Source of the DNA: a candidate division KSB1 bacterium
Lineage (GTDB): Bacteria; Zhuqueibacterota; Zhuqueibacteria; Residuimicrobiales; Krinioviventaceae
DNA: 64,000 nucleotides
Assembly: GCA_034521575.1 (NCBI GenBank)
Contig: JAXHMJ010000005.1
Span: 1,426,001 to 1,490,000 of the forward strand
Direction of reading: 5' to 3'
Positions 7,932 through 15,824 of this stretch are shown here, in pieces. Below the pieces are notes generated by a model. That model saw nothing but the letters and a program-made list of their open reading frames with translations, was not told the DNA's origin and did no database searches. The number at the start of each line of letters is the position of its first letter. Position 1 is the stretch's first letter. The position numbers and the translations under genes are program-made.

Positions 7932-8270
7932 CTATAAAACACGCGTTTTTCGTGTGGGCCGCGGCACCTTGCCAACCAAAACACGCAAGATTTGATCACT
8001 TTTATTGTACCAGCAATGCGGTATTCCTTGCGGGCTGTCAATCAGGGTATCTTTTGAAACGGTTTGTGTTTCATCACCGATTTCAACCACACCCTCACCT
8101 TCCAAAACATAGAAAAACACATCAACAGGTGTGATATGCGGTTTTAACTGCTCACCCGGCGCCAGTTCAATATGTACCACCTGCGCATGTTCTGTATCAT
8201 AGATGCGTTTCGCGTCAATCCCGTGCGAATTTTTCATGGGTTCCGCGTTGTTTATGTTTATTGTTTTCAT
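7932..8270 (-). CDS. Small cupin-domain protein
   Basis: The 112-residue protein is a single-domain cupin. HIELAPGEQLKPHITPVDVFFYVLEGEGVVEIGDE carries cupin motif 1 (G-x5-H-x-H-like; here one metal His is seen and others appear replaced), and DSPQGIPHCWYNKSD carries motif 2 with PxxxPH. Metal binding is therefore likely but perhaps not with the full ligand set. Small cupins of this type can be sensors, isomerases or dioxygenases, and no substrate can be given. It stands between two intergenic hairpin repeats and is co-directional with hcp upstream. Confidence 0.78.
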   Translation of the reverse strand: MKTININNAEPMKNSHGIDAKRIYDTEHAQVVHIELAPGEQLKPHITPVDVFFYVLEGEGVVEIGDETQTVSKDTLIDSPQGIPHCWYNKSDQILRVLVGKVPRPTRKTRVL

Positions 8271-8337
8271 ACATCACTCTCGTTTATTAATAATATGTTT
8301 AGTTTTTTAACTGTGGCATTGTCTGCAGATTATTTTA

Positions 8338-8435
8338 CAATTGTACGCAAAAGCGCAAAGAAGCAGAGGAATAAAATTCAAAACCTCTGATTTATTTTCT
8401 TTCCTTTGCGTTCTCTGCTGCTTTGCGTGCAATTC
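8338..8435. repeat. Dispersed hairpin-type repeat, copy 2
   Basis: The left arm ACGCAAAAGCGCAAAGAAGC (8345-8364) and the right arm from 8401 containing TTGCGTTCTCTGCTGCTTTG form a long imperfect inverted repeat separated by an AT-rich loop. The right arm matches copy 1 near 7852. It occupies the gap between the cupin and hcp genes and may terminate the hcp transcript or be a REP-like mobile hairpin. Confidence 0.5.
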
Positions 8436-8482
8436 ATAATTCTTGGCGTAAACGAAACAACCTACAGCGTAGAACAACAGAA

Positions 8483-10129
8483 TCAGCCCAAAATAGCTTT
8501 CAGGTCTTCATCCGCCGTGGTTACCGGTTTGACGTCAAACTGGTCTACCAGCACATTCAACACGTTATCCGTCAAAAATGCGGGCAATGTGGGACCCAAA
8601 CGCACACCTTTGATTCCCAGGGCCAGCAGTGACAGCAGTATAACCACCGCTTTCTGTTCGTACCAGGACAGCACCAGAGACAGGGGCAGTTCATTGATTT
8701 CGGTATCAAATGCCTCGGACAGCGTCTGTGCGATACGGATGGCGGAATAGGCGTCATTGCACTGACCCACATCCATCAACCGCGGCAGCCCGCCGATTTC
8801 GCCCAGGTCTTTGTCATTAAACCGGAATTTGCCGCAGGCCAGGGTCAGCACCACCGTATCCTCGGGCGTTTTTTCCACAAATTCTGTGTAATAATTACGT
8901 CCGGGTTTGGCGCCGTCACAACCGCCGACCAGGAAAAAGTGCCGAATATCGCCGTTTTTCACAGCATCGACCACGTTGTCAGCGACATTCATGACCGCAT
9001 TATGGCCGAATCCGGTCATGAGCGTGCCGCCCGGCTGTTCTTCCGTCAACCCGCCAAGTTGCAGCGCTTTGTCAATGACCGGTGAAAAATCATAATTTTC
9101 GATATGGGTCACGCCCGGCCAGGCAACCAATTGACTGGTAAACACCTGATCCCTATAAGACGGTTTTGGTTTTTGAATGCAGTTCGTATTGAACAAATAG
9201 GCTGCCGGCACACCGTCAAATTCTTTCTGCTGATTCTGCCAGGCGGTTCCAAAATGTCCGGACAGATGACTGAACTTTTTCAATTCCGGATAGCCATGCG
9301 CAGGCAGCATCTCACCGTGCGTGTAAATGTTAATCCCCTTGCCCTCGGTCTGCTGCAGCAGCTTAAGCATACTCAACATATCATGACCGGATACCACAAT
9401 GGCAGGCCCCGGTTTAATTGTTGTCGACACCACGGTGGGTTCCGGATGTCCCAATGTTGCGGTATGTCCGGTGTCCAGCAATTCCATGGTCCGCACATTG
9501 GTCATTCCGCAGCGCATGTTCAATTCCAGCCAGTCCTGCATCGGCTTTTCATCATTCATAGCCGACAGCGCTTCATGGAAAAAGGCATAGACTTGATCAT
9601 CCTGCTGCCCCAGAATGGCGGCGTGATCCGCATAGGCGGCCATGCCTTTCAGACCATAGGTCAGCAGCTCCTGCAGAGAACGGATATCAGCATCTTTTTC
9701 CTGCAGCACACCAATCCCGTTGATGGTCACTGCATCCTGCAGCAAACCGGACTCGTCGTTGGCCGGATTATATGTTGCCGACTCTGGCCAGAGACTCTCA
9801 TTCGGTTCAACCCGACTCTCTTTTGCGGCCTGACGCAGCAGTTGCGCCGCCTGATTACGAACCTCAGCCGCCTGCTGAATCCAATGCAGCATGCGTTCGG
9901 GATCAAAGTCCACATTGGTCACGGTTGTAAACAGGGCTTCCACCGTAAACCGATTGACTTTTTCGTCCGTGCGTCCGTATTGCCGGGCCTGATGCGCCAG
10001 ATATCCGATGCCCTTGAGCTGATACACGAGGATATCCTGCAGATCAGCAACCTCGGGACTCTTGCCGCAGACTCCGATTTTATCGCATCCTGTTCCACTT
10101 TTGGTTTGTTCACATTGATAACAAAACAT
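8483..10129 (-). CDS. hcp: Hydroxylamine reductase / hybrid cluster protein, class I
   Basis: The 548-residue protein is full length. Its N-terminal cysteines are C3, C6, C15 and C21 (C-x2-C-x8-C-x5-C), the class I spacing found in strict anaerobes. Later motifs include VSGHDM, YTHGEMLPAHGYP, FNTNCIQKP, VGGCDGAKPGRNYY and LACGKFRFN, which supply ligands of the hybrid 4Fe-2S-2O cluster. Hcp reduces NO and, in vitro, hydroxylamine to ammonium. It follows a ferredoxin-like gene by 18 bases, its likely electron donor, and the pair is read from a promoter with an FNR-type box. It ends in QFDVKPVTTADEDLKAILG, the usual C-terminus. Confidence 0.97.
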   Translation of the reverse strand: MFCYQCEQTKSGTGCDKIGVCGKSPEVADLQDILVYQLKGIGYLAHQARQYGRTDEKVNRFTVEALFTTVTNVDFDPERMLHWIQQAAEVRNQAAQLLRQAAKESRVEPNESLWPESATYNPANDESGLLQDAVTINGIGVLQEKDADIRSLQELLTYGLKGMAAYADHAAILGQQDDQVYAFFHEALSAMNDEKPMQDWLELNMRCGMTNVRTMELLDTGHTATLGHPEPTVVSTTIKPGPAIVVSGHDMLSMLKLLQQTEGKGINIYTHGEMLPAHGYPELKKFSHLSGHFGTAWQNQQKEFDGVPAAYLFNTNCIQKPKPSYRDQVFTSQLVAWPGVTHIENYDFSPVIDKALQLGGLTEEQPGGTLMTGFGHNAVMNVADNVVDAVKNGDIRHFFLVGGCDGAKPGRNYYTEFVEKTPEDTVVLTLACGKFRFNDKDLGEIGGLPRLMDVGQCNDAYSAIRIAQTLSEAFDTEINELPLSLVLSWYEQKAVVILLSLLALGIKGVRLGPTLPAFLTDNVLNVLVDQFDVKPVTTADEDLKAILG

Positions 10130-10147
10130 ATTAACTCCTTTTTCAGT

Positions 10148-10978
10148 TTAGATCCATTCCTCACGCAGGATATCGCCTTGCAGTCCGAGAATAATGGCCT
10201 TGATCGGTACGTGACGGGTTGCCTGTTCCGCAGCCGCCTGGGCCATGTGCAAAAGCCCGCCGCAGCAGGGAACCTGCATCATCAATACCGTGAGTGTATT
10301 GATTTGCGCTTCTTCTATTAATGCTTTGATTTTTTCAACATATACATTCTGTCCTTCATCCAGTTTCGGACAGGCAATGGCAAGTGTTTTATCTTTGAGA
10401 AAAGATTGATGAAAATCACCTGCAGTAAATGCCGAGCAATCCGACGCCAGCAGCAAATCCGATTTTTTGTAATGCGGCGCCGCAGGTGAAATCAAATGCA
10501 GCTGCACCGGCCAGTGGGTTAACTGTGAGGGCACAGAATCTTTCGTTTGCTGCGCCTGATTGCTCTGCGTTGCAAAAGACATAGACTGACTGCCGGGGCA
10601 GCCGCTGAATACGGGTTCCGGCCTGTCATCCGGAACGGGCATGCCTTTTTCTTTGAGAACGTTAACCGCCTCCTGTAAATAGTCGGTTTCTCCATGCTCA
10701 CGCAAATGCTGCAAATGTGCCTTGATTGTATTTTCTCCCTGTGAGATTACATTTTCCATCACGTTGCGTTCATCATAGGTCTCCGCGTCCCGCTCCTCGA
10801 TGGTTATGGCGCCTTCGGGACAGTGTCCGAGACAAGCGCCCAGACCATCGCAATAACGGTCACTGACCAGCCGCGCTTTGCCGTCGATCAGCTGTATAGC
10901 GCCTTCCGGACAACCCGGAATGCACAATCCGCAACCATTGCATTTTTCTTCATCTATGTTGATAATTTTTCGTTTCAT
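10148..10978 (-). CDS. 4Fe-4S ferredoxin-type partner of Hcp
   Basis: The start is taken as ATG 10978 (MKRKIINIDEEKC) rather than an upstream in-frame codon at 11035 that overlaps the regulatory box. The first cluster motif is CNGCGLCIPGCP; the second is CDGLGACLGHCP, where the second Cys of the usual set is Leu, a variant I associate with this family. The remaining 200 residues form a domain with SGCPGSQSM and VPCCGGLLHMA, the latter likely binding another cofactor. About 276 residues in all. It lies just before hcp in the same direction, as in many anaerobes where it is thought to feed electrons to Hcp. Confidence 0.85.
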   Translation of the reverse strand: MKRKIINIDEEKCNGCGLCIPGCPEGAIQLIDGKARLVSDRYCDGLGACLGHCPEGAITIEERDAETYDERNVMENVISQGENTIKAHLQHLREHGETDYLQEAVNVLKEKGMPVPDDRPEPVFSGCPGSQSMSFATQSNQAQQTKDSVPSQLTHWPVQLHLISPAAPHYKKSDLLLASDCSAFTAGDFHQSFLKDKTLAIACPKLDEGQNVYVEKIKALIEEAQINTLTVLMMQVPCCGGLLHMAQAAAEQATRHVPIKAIILGLQGDILREEWI

Positions 10979-11002
10979 ATCAATTTCCTTATTGTTAAAT
11001 TG

Positions 11003-11051
11003 TACTCCCAATATAAAAGAAAAACGGGTTATCAACCTTGATCTGAATCAA
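11003..11051 (-). promoter_or_regulatory. FNR/DNR-type box and class II promoter of the ferredoxin-hcp operon
   Basis: TTGATCTGAATCAA at 11038-11051 is an exact match to the TTGAT-N4-ATCAA consensus of FNR/DNR-type regulators. On the minus strand a TATATT hexamer lies at 11010-11015, which would put the transcript start near 11003, about 41.5 bases from the box centre: the classic position for class II activation. The box also lies 12 bases before the ATG of the divergent Crp/Fnr gene, so binding could repress that gene. The start site is inferred, not measured. Confidence 0.75.
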
Positions 11052-11063
11052 GAAAACAGAAAA

Positions 11064-11699
11064 ATGACAGAAAAAGAGAAAAAATTACTTGAATTTGATT
11101 ACTTTCGTCACATGGCGTCAACAAGCCGTCAGCATCTCGCGGATATTTGTTTGGAAAAAAATACGGAAAAACAGGAAATCATATTCACGGAAGCAGAGAA
11201 AGGATATGCTCTATTCTGCTGTATTCAGGGTCAAATCCAATTAAGTAAAATCACAGCCGACGGCAGGGAAATTGTAATCAAAGTCATACAGCCGGGTGAA
11301 ATTTTCGGTGAAGTCATTTTGTTCGAAAGCGACTTGTACCCGGTAACTGCGACCGCGTTAAAACCGAGCCGGCTTTATATGATCCCCAAACATCAATTTC
11401 TCTGTTTGCTGGAGAAACAGGATTTCCGCAATGATTTTATTGCCCTGCTGATGCGCAAGCAGCGTTATCTTGCGGAGCAAATTAAATATTTAACAATACA
11501 CGATGTGGAAGACCGGTTTTTTCGCTTTATAAAAGAGCACTATGAAGGAGCCAACCGTATTAAACCCGAACTGAGTAAAAAGGATATGGCCGCGGCGATC
11601 GGAACCACCCCGGAAACCCTGTCCCGTTTATTCAATCGCCTGATAAAAGATAAAAAAATTCATTGGCAGGGGAAATGGATGGTCATTGATCAACCCTAG
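11064..11699 (+). CDS. Crp/Fnr-family transcriptional regulator, probably NO/redox responsive
   Basis: ATG 11064 gives a 211-residue protein. It has an N-terminal cyclic-nucleotide-binding-type beta barrel (GYALFCCIQGQIQLSK...GEIFGEVILFESD), a long dimer helix, and a C-terminal winged helix with GTTPETLSRLFNRL. That recognition helix keeps the E-x2-S-R residues which in FNR read the TTGAT half-site, in agreement with the box at 11038-11051. The FNR N-terminal Fe-S cysteines are absent, so a DNR-like heme/NO mechanism or another signal is more likely. It is divergent from the ferredoxin-hcp operon, and its 3' end overlaps the HAD gene by 17 bases. Confidence 0.88.
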   Translation: MTEKEKKLLEFDYFRHMASTSRQHLADICLEKNTEKQEIIFTEAEKGYALFCCIQGQIQLSKITADGREIVIKVIQPGEIFGEVILFESDLYPVTATALKPSRLYMIPKHQFLCLLEKQDFRNDFIALLMRKQRYLAEQIKYLTIHDVEDRFFRFIKEHYEGANRIKPELSKKDMAAAIGTTPETLSRLFNRLIKDKKIHWQGKWMVIDQP

Positions 11700-12417
11700 C
11701 GCTGTCGCGCAAAAAAACAAGCAGCTCGGCCATTGATCCCGAGTAGTGCGGTGCAAATCCATTTTCTGCGTCGCCAAGCGCATAATTATTGACCAGAAAT
11801 GTCTCTAATCCTGCAACGCGCGCCGACATATCATCCTGATAATCATTTCCGATCATGAGGCACCGGCTCGGCCTGCAATCGAGTTTTTCGCAAATTTCCA
11901 GGTAATAGTCCGGATGCGGTTTGCTCACGTGCATGATTTCATAACTGGTGATCATTGAAAACATCGCACTGTCAAGTCCCGCCCAGCGCACGCGCTCTTT
12001 AATCGCGGCGTACGGGAAAATGGGTACCGTGGCCAGAACAAGATTTGATGTCAATTGCGCTGCAGCTTGAACAGCAGCGCTTGCTCCCGCAACAGGATGC
12101 GTGATTTGTCTGATCTTTAAATAGTCATTGTGATAATATTCTTTAACGATTCCCTCCAACGTTGAAAATGAAACAGAGGACTGCCGTTCAAAATAATCAG
12201 CAAAGACCTGGCGCAAGGTCCGGCGCCCGCGTTTTGCAGACAGGACCGCCTGGGTCGCCCCTGTCATCAGAGAAATAAATTCGGTTTCTTCAAAGTATCC
12301 AGAAACACACGGTGTCAATGTTTTAAAATAGTGTTTTACAAACCGGTCCGCGTTGTTGCGCAACAATGTATCGTCCAGATCAAATAAAATAGCTGAATAT
12401 TTCAATAAATTTTCCAT
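11683..12417 (-). CDS. HAD-superfamily hydrolase
   Basis: The 244-residue protein shows the four HAD motifs: AILFDLDDTLL (motif I, nucleophile Asp and acid Asp), a Thr in LATVPIFPY in place of the usual TN (motif II), SKPHPDYY (motif III Lys), and MIGNDYQDD (motif IV acids). A helical cap lies between motifs I and II, as in the phosphoglycolate-phosphatase group. Phosphatase activity on a small metabolite is likely, but the substrate is unknown. The start ATG 12417 is used. It converges on the Crp/Fnr gene with a short overlap. Confidence 0.85.
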   Translation of the reverse strand: MENLLKYSAILFDLDDTLLRNNADRFVKHYFKTLTPCVSGYFEETEFISLMTGATQAVLSAKRGRRTLRQVFADYFERQSSVSFSTLEGIVKEYYHNDYLKIRQITHPVAGASAAVQAAAQLTSNLVLATVPIFPYAAIKERVRWAGLDSAMFSMITSYEIMHVSKPHPDYYLEICEKLDCRPSRCLMIGNDYQDDMSARVAGLETFLVNNYALGDAENGFAPHYSGSMAELLVFLRDSARVDQ

Positions 12418-12495
12418 GTGCTCCGATCATTATCATATAGGCAGAATAATAAACATTTCAGCCGGGTATCAAAATCCAGTTAGAATGCCAATGCT

Positions 12496-13161
12496 TTAAA
12501 AACGCTTTGTCAACTCTGGCACTTTAGTGATAGTATACTCTAAGAGCTCTCCTTCAGCCGAAGGTAATTCGTATTTAACAGGTCCAACCCCTCTGGCGTA
12601 CCACCATACATGCTCTCCGGCAAAAACAGGACTTGCAGCCACATCCAGATAAGTCACGGCAATCTTCATCCGCAGACAATTATGAAACGTCCCCGCGGGT
12701 GTGATAACAGTTTCAATCCGGTTAATGTTATAATCTATCCTGATCTGAGACCGACGTGTTGCAGAATCCGTTTGAGTTTCTGTGAAGACCATACTGGTTG
12801 AAAATTCCATACGCTCCGACATGGGGGCATATGGAAGCGGCGGTGAAAACATAATCCTGGGGAATAACGGCAAATTCGGTTCAAAAGTTTTCCAATACAA
12901 TTGACTGTCCTGCAGGACGTGGGTTTCACTCCAAAGCGCTGTATCTAAAGTATCATAATAAATCAATTGAAATGTTTGAATTCCGTTACCGGTTTCAGTC
13001 ATCAGTATTTTGGATATACTGCCGGAAAACTCCCACGTATTCCCGTCATGGACCGGGAAATAGACGATCGGCTTAAAAACCGGTTCTTTTTCATTGCAGG
13101 CCATCACCAGGAAACCGACCAGCAGCGCAAAAATAAAATATTTACAGTCTTTTCGCTTCAT
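12496..13161 (-). CDS. Lipoprotein of unknown function
   Basis: ATG 13161 gives a protein beginning MKRKDCKYFIFALLVGFLVMAC, a type II signal with lipobox LVMAC, so it should be membrane anchored. The rest is beta-rich, with Trp and Tyr and repeated strand-like blocks such as VYFPVHDGNTWEFSG and ETVITPAGTFHNCLRMKI; the PAGTFxNCLRM motif near the C-terminus is one I recognise from uncharacterised bacterial outer-surface proteins. No catalytic motif is seen. It lies next to, and co-directional with, a DoxX-like membrane gene and may share its transcript. Confidence 0.68.
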   Translation of the reverse strand: MKRKDCKYFIFALLVGFLVMACNEKEPVFKPIVYFPVHDGNTWEFSGSISKILMTETGNGIQTFQLIYYDTLDTALWSETHVLQDSQLYWKTFEPNLPLFPRIMFSPPLPYAPMSERMEFSTSMVFTETQTDSATRRSQIRIDYNINRIETVITPAGTFHNCLRMKIAVTYLDVAASPVFAGEHVWWYARGVGPVKYELPSAEGELLEYTITKVPELTKRF

Positions 13162-13229
13162 TCCATTTCTTTTTTCTGGTTCTATCACACATCAAGTGGC
13201 CAAGAACCTCTTAAACGGCAAGGCGTAAA

Positions 13230-13673
13230 TCAAGTATTTTTTTCACTTGAGACTAACGAGCCGGCAATGAACAGGGCCGCGCTTATGATCGCAAAATTTT
13301 TAATAATATACTGACCTTCAAGCGTCAAACCATAGGGGAACTGTGTCCATACGGCATCCGGGGTGACCACAAGGGGCAGGAAGGTACCCGGCATATGCAG
13401 CGCCAGCAACAACAGGATCAGCCACATGGGGCGACCCAACAGAAAACCGATTCCAATGACAACCTCCCAGGTAGCAAGCACGGGAATAAACAGATCAGGA
13501 CTGATAAAGGTAATTGTATTCCTGACCACTTCTTCCGCCGGTGAAAGTCCGGGGAAATATTTCAAAACGCCGAACCAGATAAAAATAACACCAAGCGCCA
13601 GCCTTGCGACCCTCACACCGTTACGCTGGGCCCATATTGCAACTTTTGTTTGAATGCTGTGTATAAAATTCAT
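13230..13673 (-). CDS. DoxX-like small membrane protein
   Basis: ATG 13673 is favoured (GGAG nine bases upstream) over an in-frame start at 13724. Four hydrophobic helices are visible: VARLALGVIFIWFGVLKYFPG, LATWEVVIGIGFLLGR, MWLILLLLALHMPGTF and IIKNFAIISAALFIAG. RLALGxIFxWFGxLKxFP is the DoxX/DoxD-type opening. Such proteins are inner-membrane and are often linked to quinone or thiol redox, without a fixed function. It lies between a Nif3-like gene and a lipoprotein gene, in the same orientation. Confidence 0.8.
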   Translation of the reverse strand: MNFIHSIQTKVAIWAQRNGVRVARLALGVIFIWFGVLKYFPGLSPAEEVVRNTITFISPDLFIPVLATWEVVIGIGFLLGRPMWLILLLLALHMPGTFLPLVVTPDAVWTQFPYGLTLEGQYIIKNFAIISAALFIAGSLVSSEKNT

Positions 13674-13757
13674 TTCCTGCTCCAATTTTTCAAAGGTAAC
13701 ACCCGGATTTTGAAAACATTTCATTTTCTGATGTATTTTTATCTTTACCGGGCGCTT

Positions 13758-14504
13758 TTAGACCGGATTGTCAATATCAACAAATGACACTATAATATCA
13801 AACTTTTTGGCGACCAGACCTCCAAGCCGCTGAATGCCAAGCCGTTCTGACGCGTGATGGCCCATTGAAAAAAAATGTAATTTTCCCTCCTTGGCAAGAT
13901 GCATCACAGGTTCTGAAACTTCGCCTGTGACAAACGCATCCACTCCCATTTCCAGCGCTTCTGCAATTAACTTTTGCGCGCCGCCGGAACAGACCGCAAT
14001 CGTTTCAATGGTTTCCGGGCCATAGGCAAACGACAAGGGTTCTGATGAGTAAATCTTTTTTAAAAGCTGAACAAATTCATTCAGCTGAACCGGATGAATC
14101 CGTCCCCGGAGTCCGATGCCGCCAAACGGTTCAAGGTGAGTCATGCCCAGCAATTGCGCTGCAGCCGCATTATTCCCGATTTTGCGATGGGCATCCAGAG
14201 GCAGATGATACGCCAGCAATGTAATATCGTGCTTGAGCAGTTTTTGCAGACGCCCCTTGAGCACGCCTTTGACCACATGGCTTTCTTTGTCCCAGAGAAT
14301 GCCATGATGCACAATCACCATATCCGCTTTTTCTTCGATCGCCGCATCAATTAAATCAGCATTACAGGATACTCCGGTCACGATTTTACCGACGGTTTCC
14401 TTACCTTCCACATGGATACCTTTGGGAGTAAAATCCTGAAAATTTTCAATTTCAAGATATTCATTCAAATAGCGGATCACATCATCACGTTGCACTGTCT
14501 TCAT
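13758..14504 (-). CDS. Nif3-like dinuclear metal centre protein (DUF34)
   Basis: Motifs of the Nif3/YbgI family are present: VGKIVTGVSCNADLIDAAIEEKADMVIVHHG (metal-binding HH), LLAYHLPLDAH (second metal His), VCSGGAQKLI, and the closing MGHHASERLGIQRL with HxxxE ligands. At about 250 residues it matches the short YbgI form. The family makes hexameric toroids with a di-metal site; some members are GTP cyclohydrolase I type enzymes or damage-control proteins, but the role here is unknown. ATG 14504 (after TGAGGA) is chosen; a GTG at 14519 overlaps the nitroreductase stop, so translational coupling is likely. Confidence 0.9.
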   Translation of the reverse strand: MKTVQRDDVIRYLNEYLEIENFQDFTPKGIHVEGKETVGKIVTGVSCNADLIDAAIEEKADMVIVHHGILWDKESHVVKGVLKGRLQKLLKHDITLLAYHLPLDAHRKIGNNAAAAQLLGMTHLEPFGGIGLRGRIHPVQLNEFVQLLKKIYSSEPLSFAYGPETIETIAVCSGGAQKLIAEALEMGVDAFVTGEVSEPVMHLAKEGKLHFFSMGHHASERLGIQRLGGLVAKKFDIIVSFVDIDNPV

Positions 14505-14515
14505 ACTCAATGTCC

Positions 14516-15109
14516 TCACATTTCCGGATACTGGAACCCATTATGATGCAGTACGGATTTTATTGAACGTTTCGGGACGTGAAGCTGTTCTTGTTTATCT
14601 TTGAAATACTTGATCGAATCCGATAACGGTACCGCTACGGGTTTTTCATCAGGATAACCCAGGGCCAGGGCGGAATCAATTTCATGCGTTTCCGGTACAT
14701 TCAGAATATGAGCGGCCTTTTCCCGTTGTATTGAACCCAGCCAGCAGGATGCGATATCTTTTTCCAATGCGGTTAATATCATATTTTCAACAGCGGCTCC
14801 CACATCATGCCCGATCCATTTCGATTGACAATCCTTGCGCACCACGATGACGATATAAGCTGTCGGTTCTTTGCCCGGCGCCGGTCGGCCTTGATTGTTT
14901 TTTAAATATCCAGCCCAGCTCGTCAATTCGAATATAGAATTTACCACATCAGGATCATCCACCACGATGAATTCCAGAGGTTGCCAGTTTCTCGCAGAGG
15001 GAGCGAGGCGTCCGCTGTCAACAATACGTTCAAGAATAGTATAGGGCAGTTTGGCCGGTTTGAACTGCCGCACAGAACGGCGCTTTTGAATCATCTGATA
15101 CAAATTCAT
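14516..15109 (-). CDS. Nitroreductase-family flavoprotein
   Basis: The 197-residue protein has the family opening IQKRRSVRQFKPAKLPYTILERIVDSGRLAPSARNWQPLEFIVVDD, with the RRSVRxF and PSARNxQPxxF FMN-binding segments, and the distal DVGAAVENMILTALEKDIASCWLGSI block. It should be a homodimeric FMN enzyme using NAD(P)H. The substrate cannot be read from the sequence. It overlaps the Nif3-like gene, and the two probably form an operon. Confidence 0.9.
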   Translation of the reverse strand: MNLYQMIQKRRSVRQFKPAKLPYTILERIVDSGRLAPSARNWQPLEFIVVDDPDVVNSIFELTSWAGYLKNNQGRPAPGKEPTAYIVIVVRKDCQSKWIGHDVGAAVENMILTALEKDIASCWLGSIQREKAAHILNVPETHEIDSALALGYPDEKPVAVPLSDSIKYFKDKQEQLHVPKRSIKSVLHHNGFQYPEM

Positions 15110-15257
15110 TTTTTGCCTTCTTTTTTTACAATAATTTATCAGAAAAAGTTGTAAAACACAAGTGAAAATCCTTGTTCCTGCAGCCAGGTGTTTGTAACTT
15201 TTATAAACTCGTATCGTAAACCCTGTTAGAACAACAAAAAGAAAAGGAGGTGCACTT

Positions 15258-15632
15258 GTGACAGCCTCGGAACAAACAACCCGGAAACGGCAGACCCCTC
15301 AAAAGGACCCTTTGAGCGGTATTCTGGTCGGATTCATTTTAATGACAGCGGGTGTCATTTTTTATCTTTATGAACAACATGTGATATATGAATGGTTATG
15401 GTGGTTCTTGTTCGTCGTGGGAATTTTACTGATCATAGATGTGGTGGTTCGTCTCTTTATTTCCAAATACAGATATTCCATCGGAGGCCGGTTCATCGGC
15501 GCTGTTTTTATCTTGATCATTTCCGGCGGTAATTTATTCGATATAGACCATTGGTGGCCATTTTTATTGATCGCAGCAGGAATCGGAATCATTTTCAATG
15601 CCCTGAGACAAGGCCCGGTACCCCACGAATAA
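15258..15632 (+). CDS. Small membrane protein, LiaI/LiaF-like transmembrane region
   Basis: GTG 15258 follows AAGGAGGTGCAC, a near-perfect ribosome site. The 124 residues contain four hydrophobic helices grouped in pairs (GILVGFILMTAGVIFYLYE, WLWWFLFVVGILLIIDVVVRL, GGRFIGAVFILIISGGN, WWPFLLIAAGIGIIFNAL). This repeated pair with W-W at the helix starts matches the LiaI/LiaF-like or DUF5668 membrane module. A second protein of the same type is encoded at 27507-28211. In Firmicutes such domains belong to envelope-stress systems; no sensor or regulator is adjacent here. Confidence 0.72.
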   Translation: MTASEQTTRKRQTPQKDPLSGILVGFILMTAGVIFYLYEQHVIYEWLWWFLFVVGILLIIDVVVRLFISKYRYSIGGRFIGAVFILIISGGNLFDIDHWWPFLLIAAGIGIIFNALRQGPVPHE

Positions 15633-15669
15633 ATCCGTTTGCAGCAATAAAAATCACTTTTTTGAGCCC

Positions 15670-15726
15670 GGATTGAACCCAAACCAGAGACGGACAACAT
15701 AACACGGCCTCTGGTTTATTCAATCC
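15670..15726. repeat. Bipartite inverted repeat downstream of the small membrane gene
   Basis: GGATTGAA-CCC-AAACCAGAG (15670-15689) is mirrored by CTCTGGTTT-A-TTCAATCC (15709-15726). The two perfect arms are broken only by a short internal loop. No T-run follows, so it would be an atypical terminator; an mRNA-stabilising hairpin is also possible. Confidence 0.45.
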
Positions 15727-15824
15727 TGAAGCATCATCCCCTCCCCGTTAATCCGCTTTGCCATTAATACTTTTTGTATTTTTGTCTTTTTTTTATATAT
15801 TTCCCTTTATATCAAGGAGACAGA

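Noticed and set aside
9104-10321. A 405-codon forward frame antisense to hcp
   Set aside because: hcp is a clear full-length family protein on the opposite strand; the forward frame has no recognisable motif.
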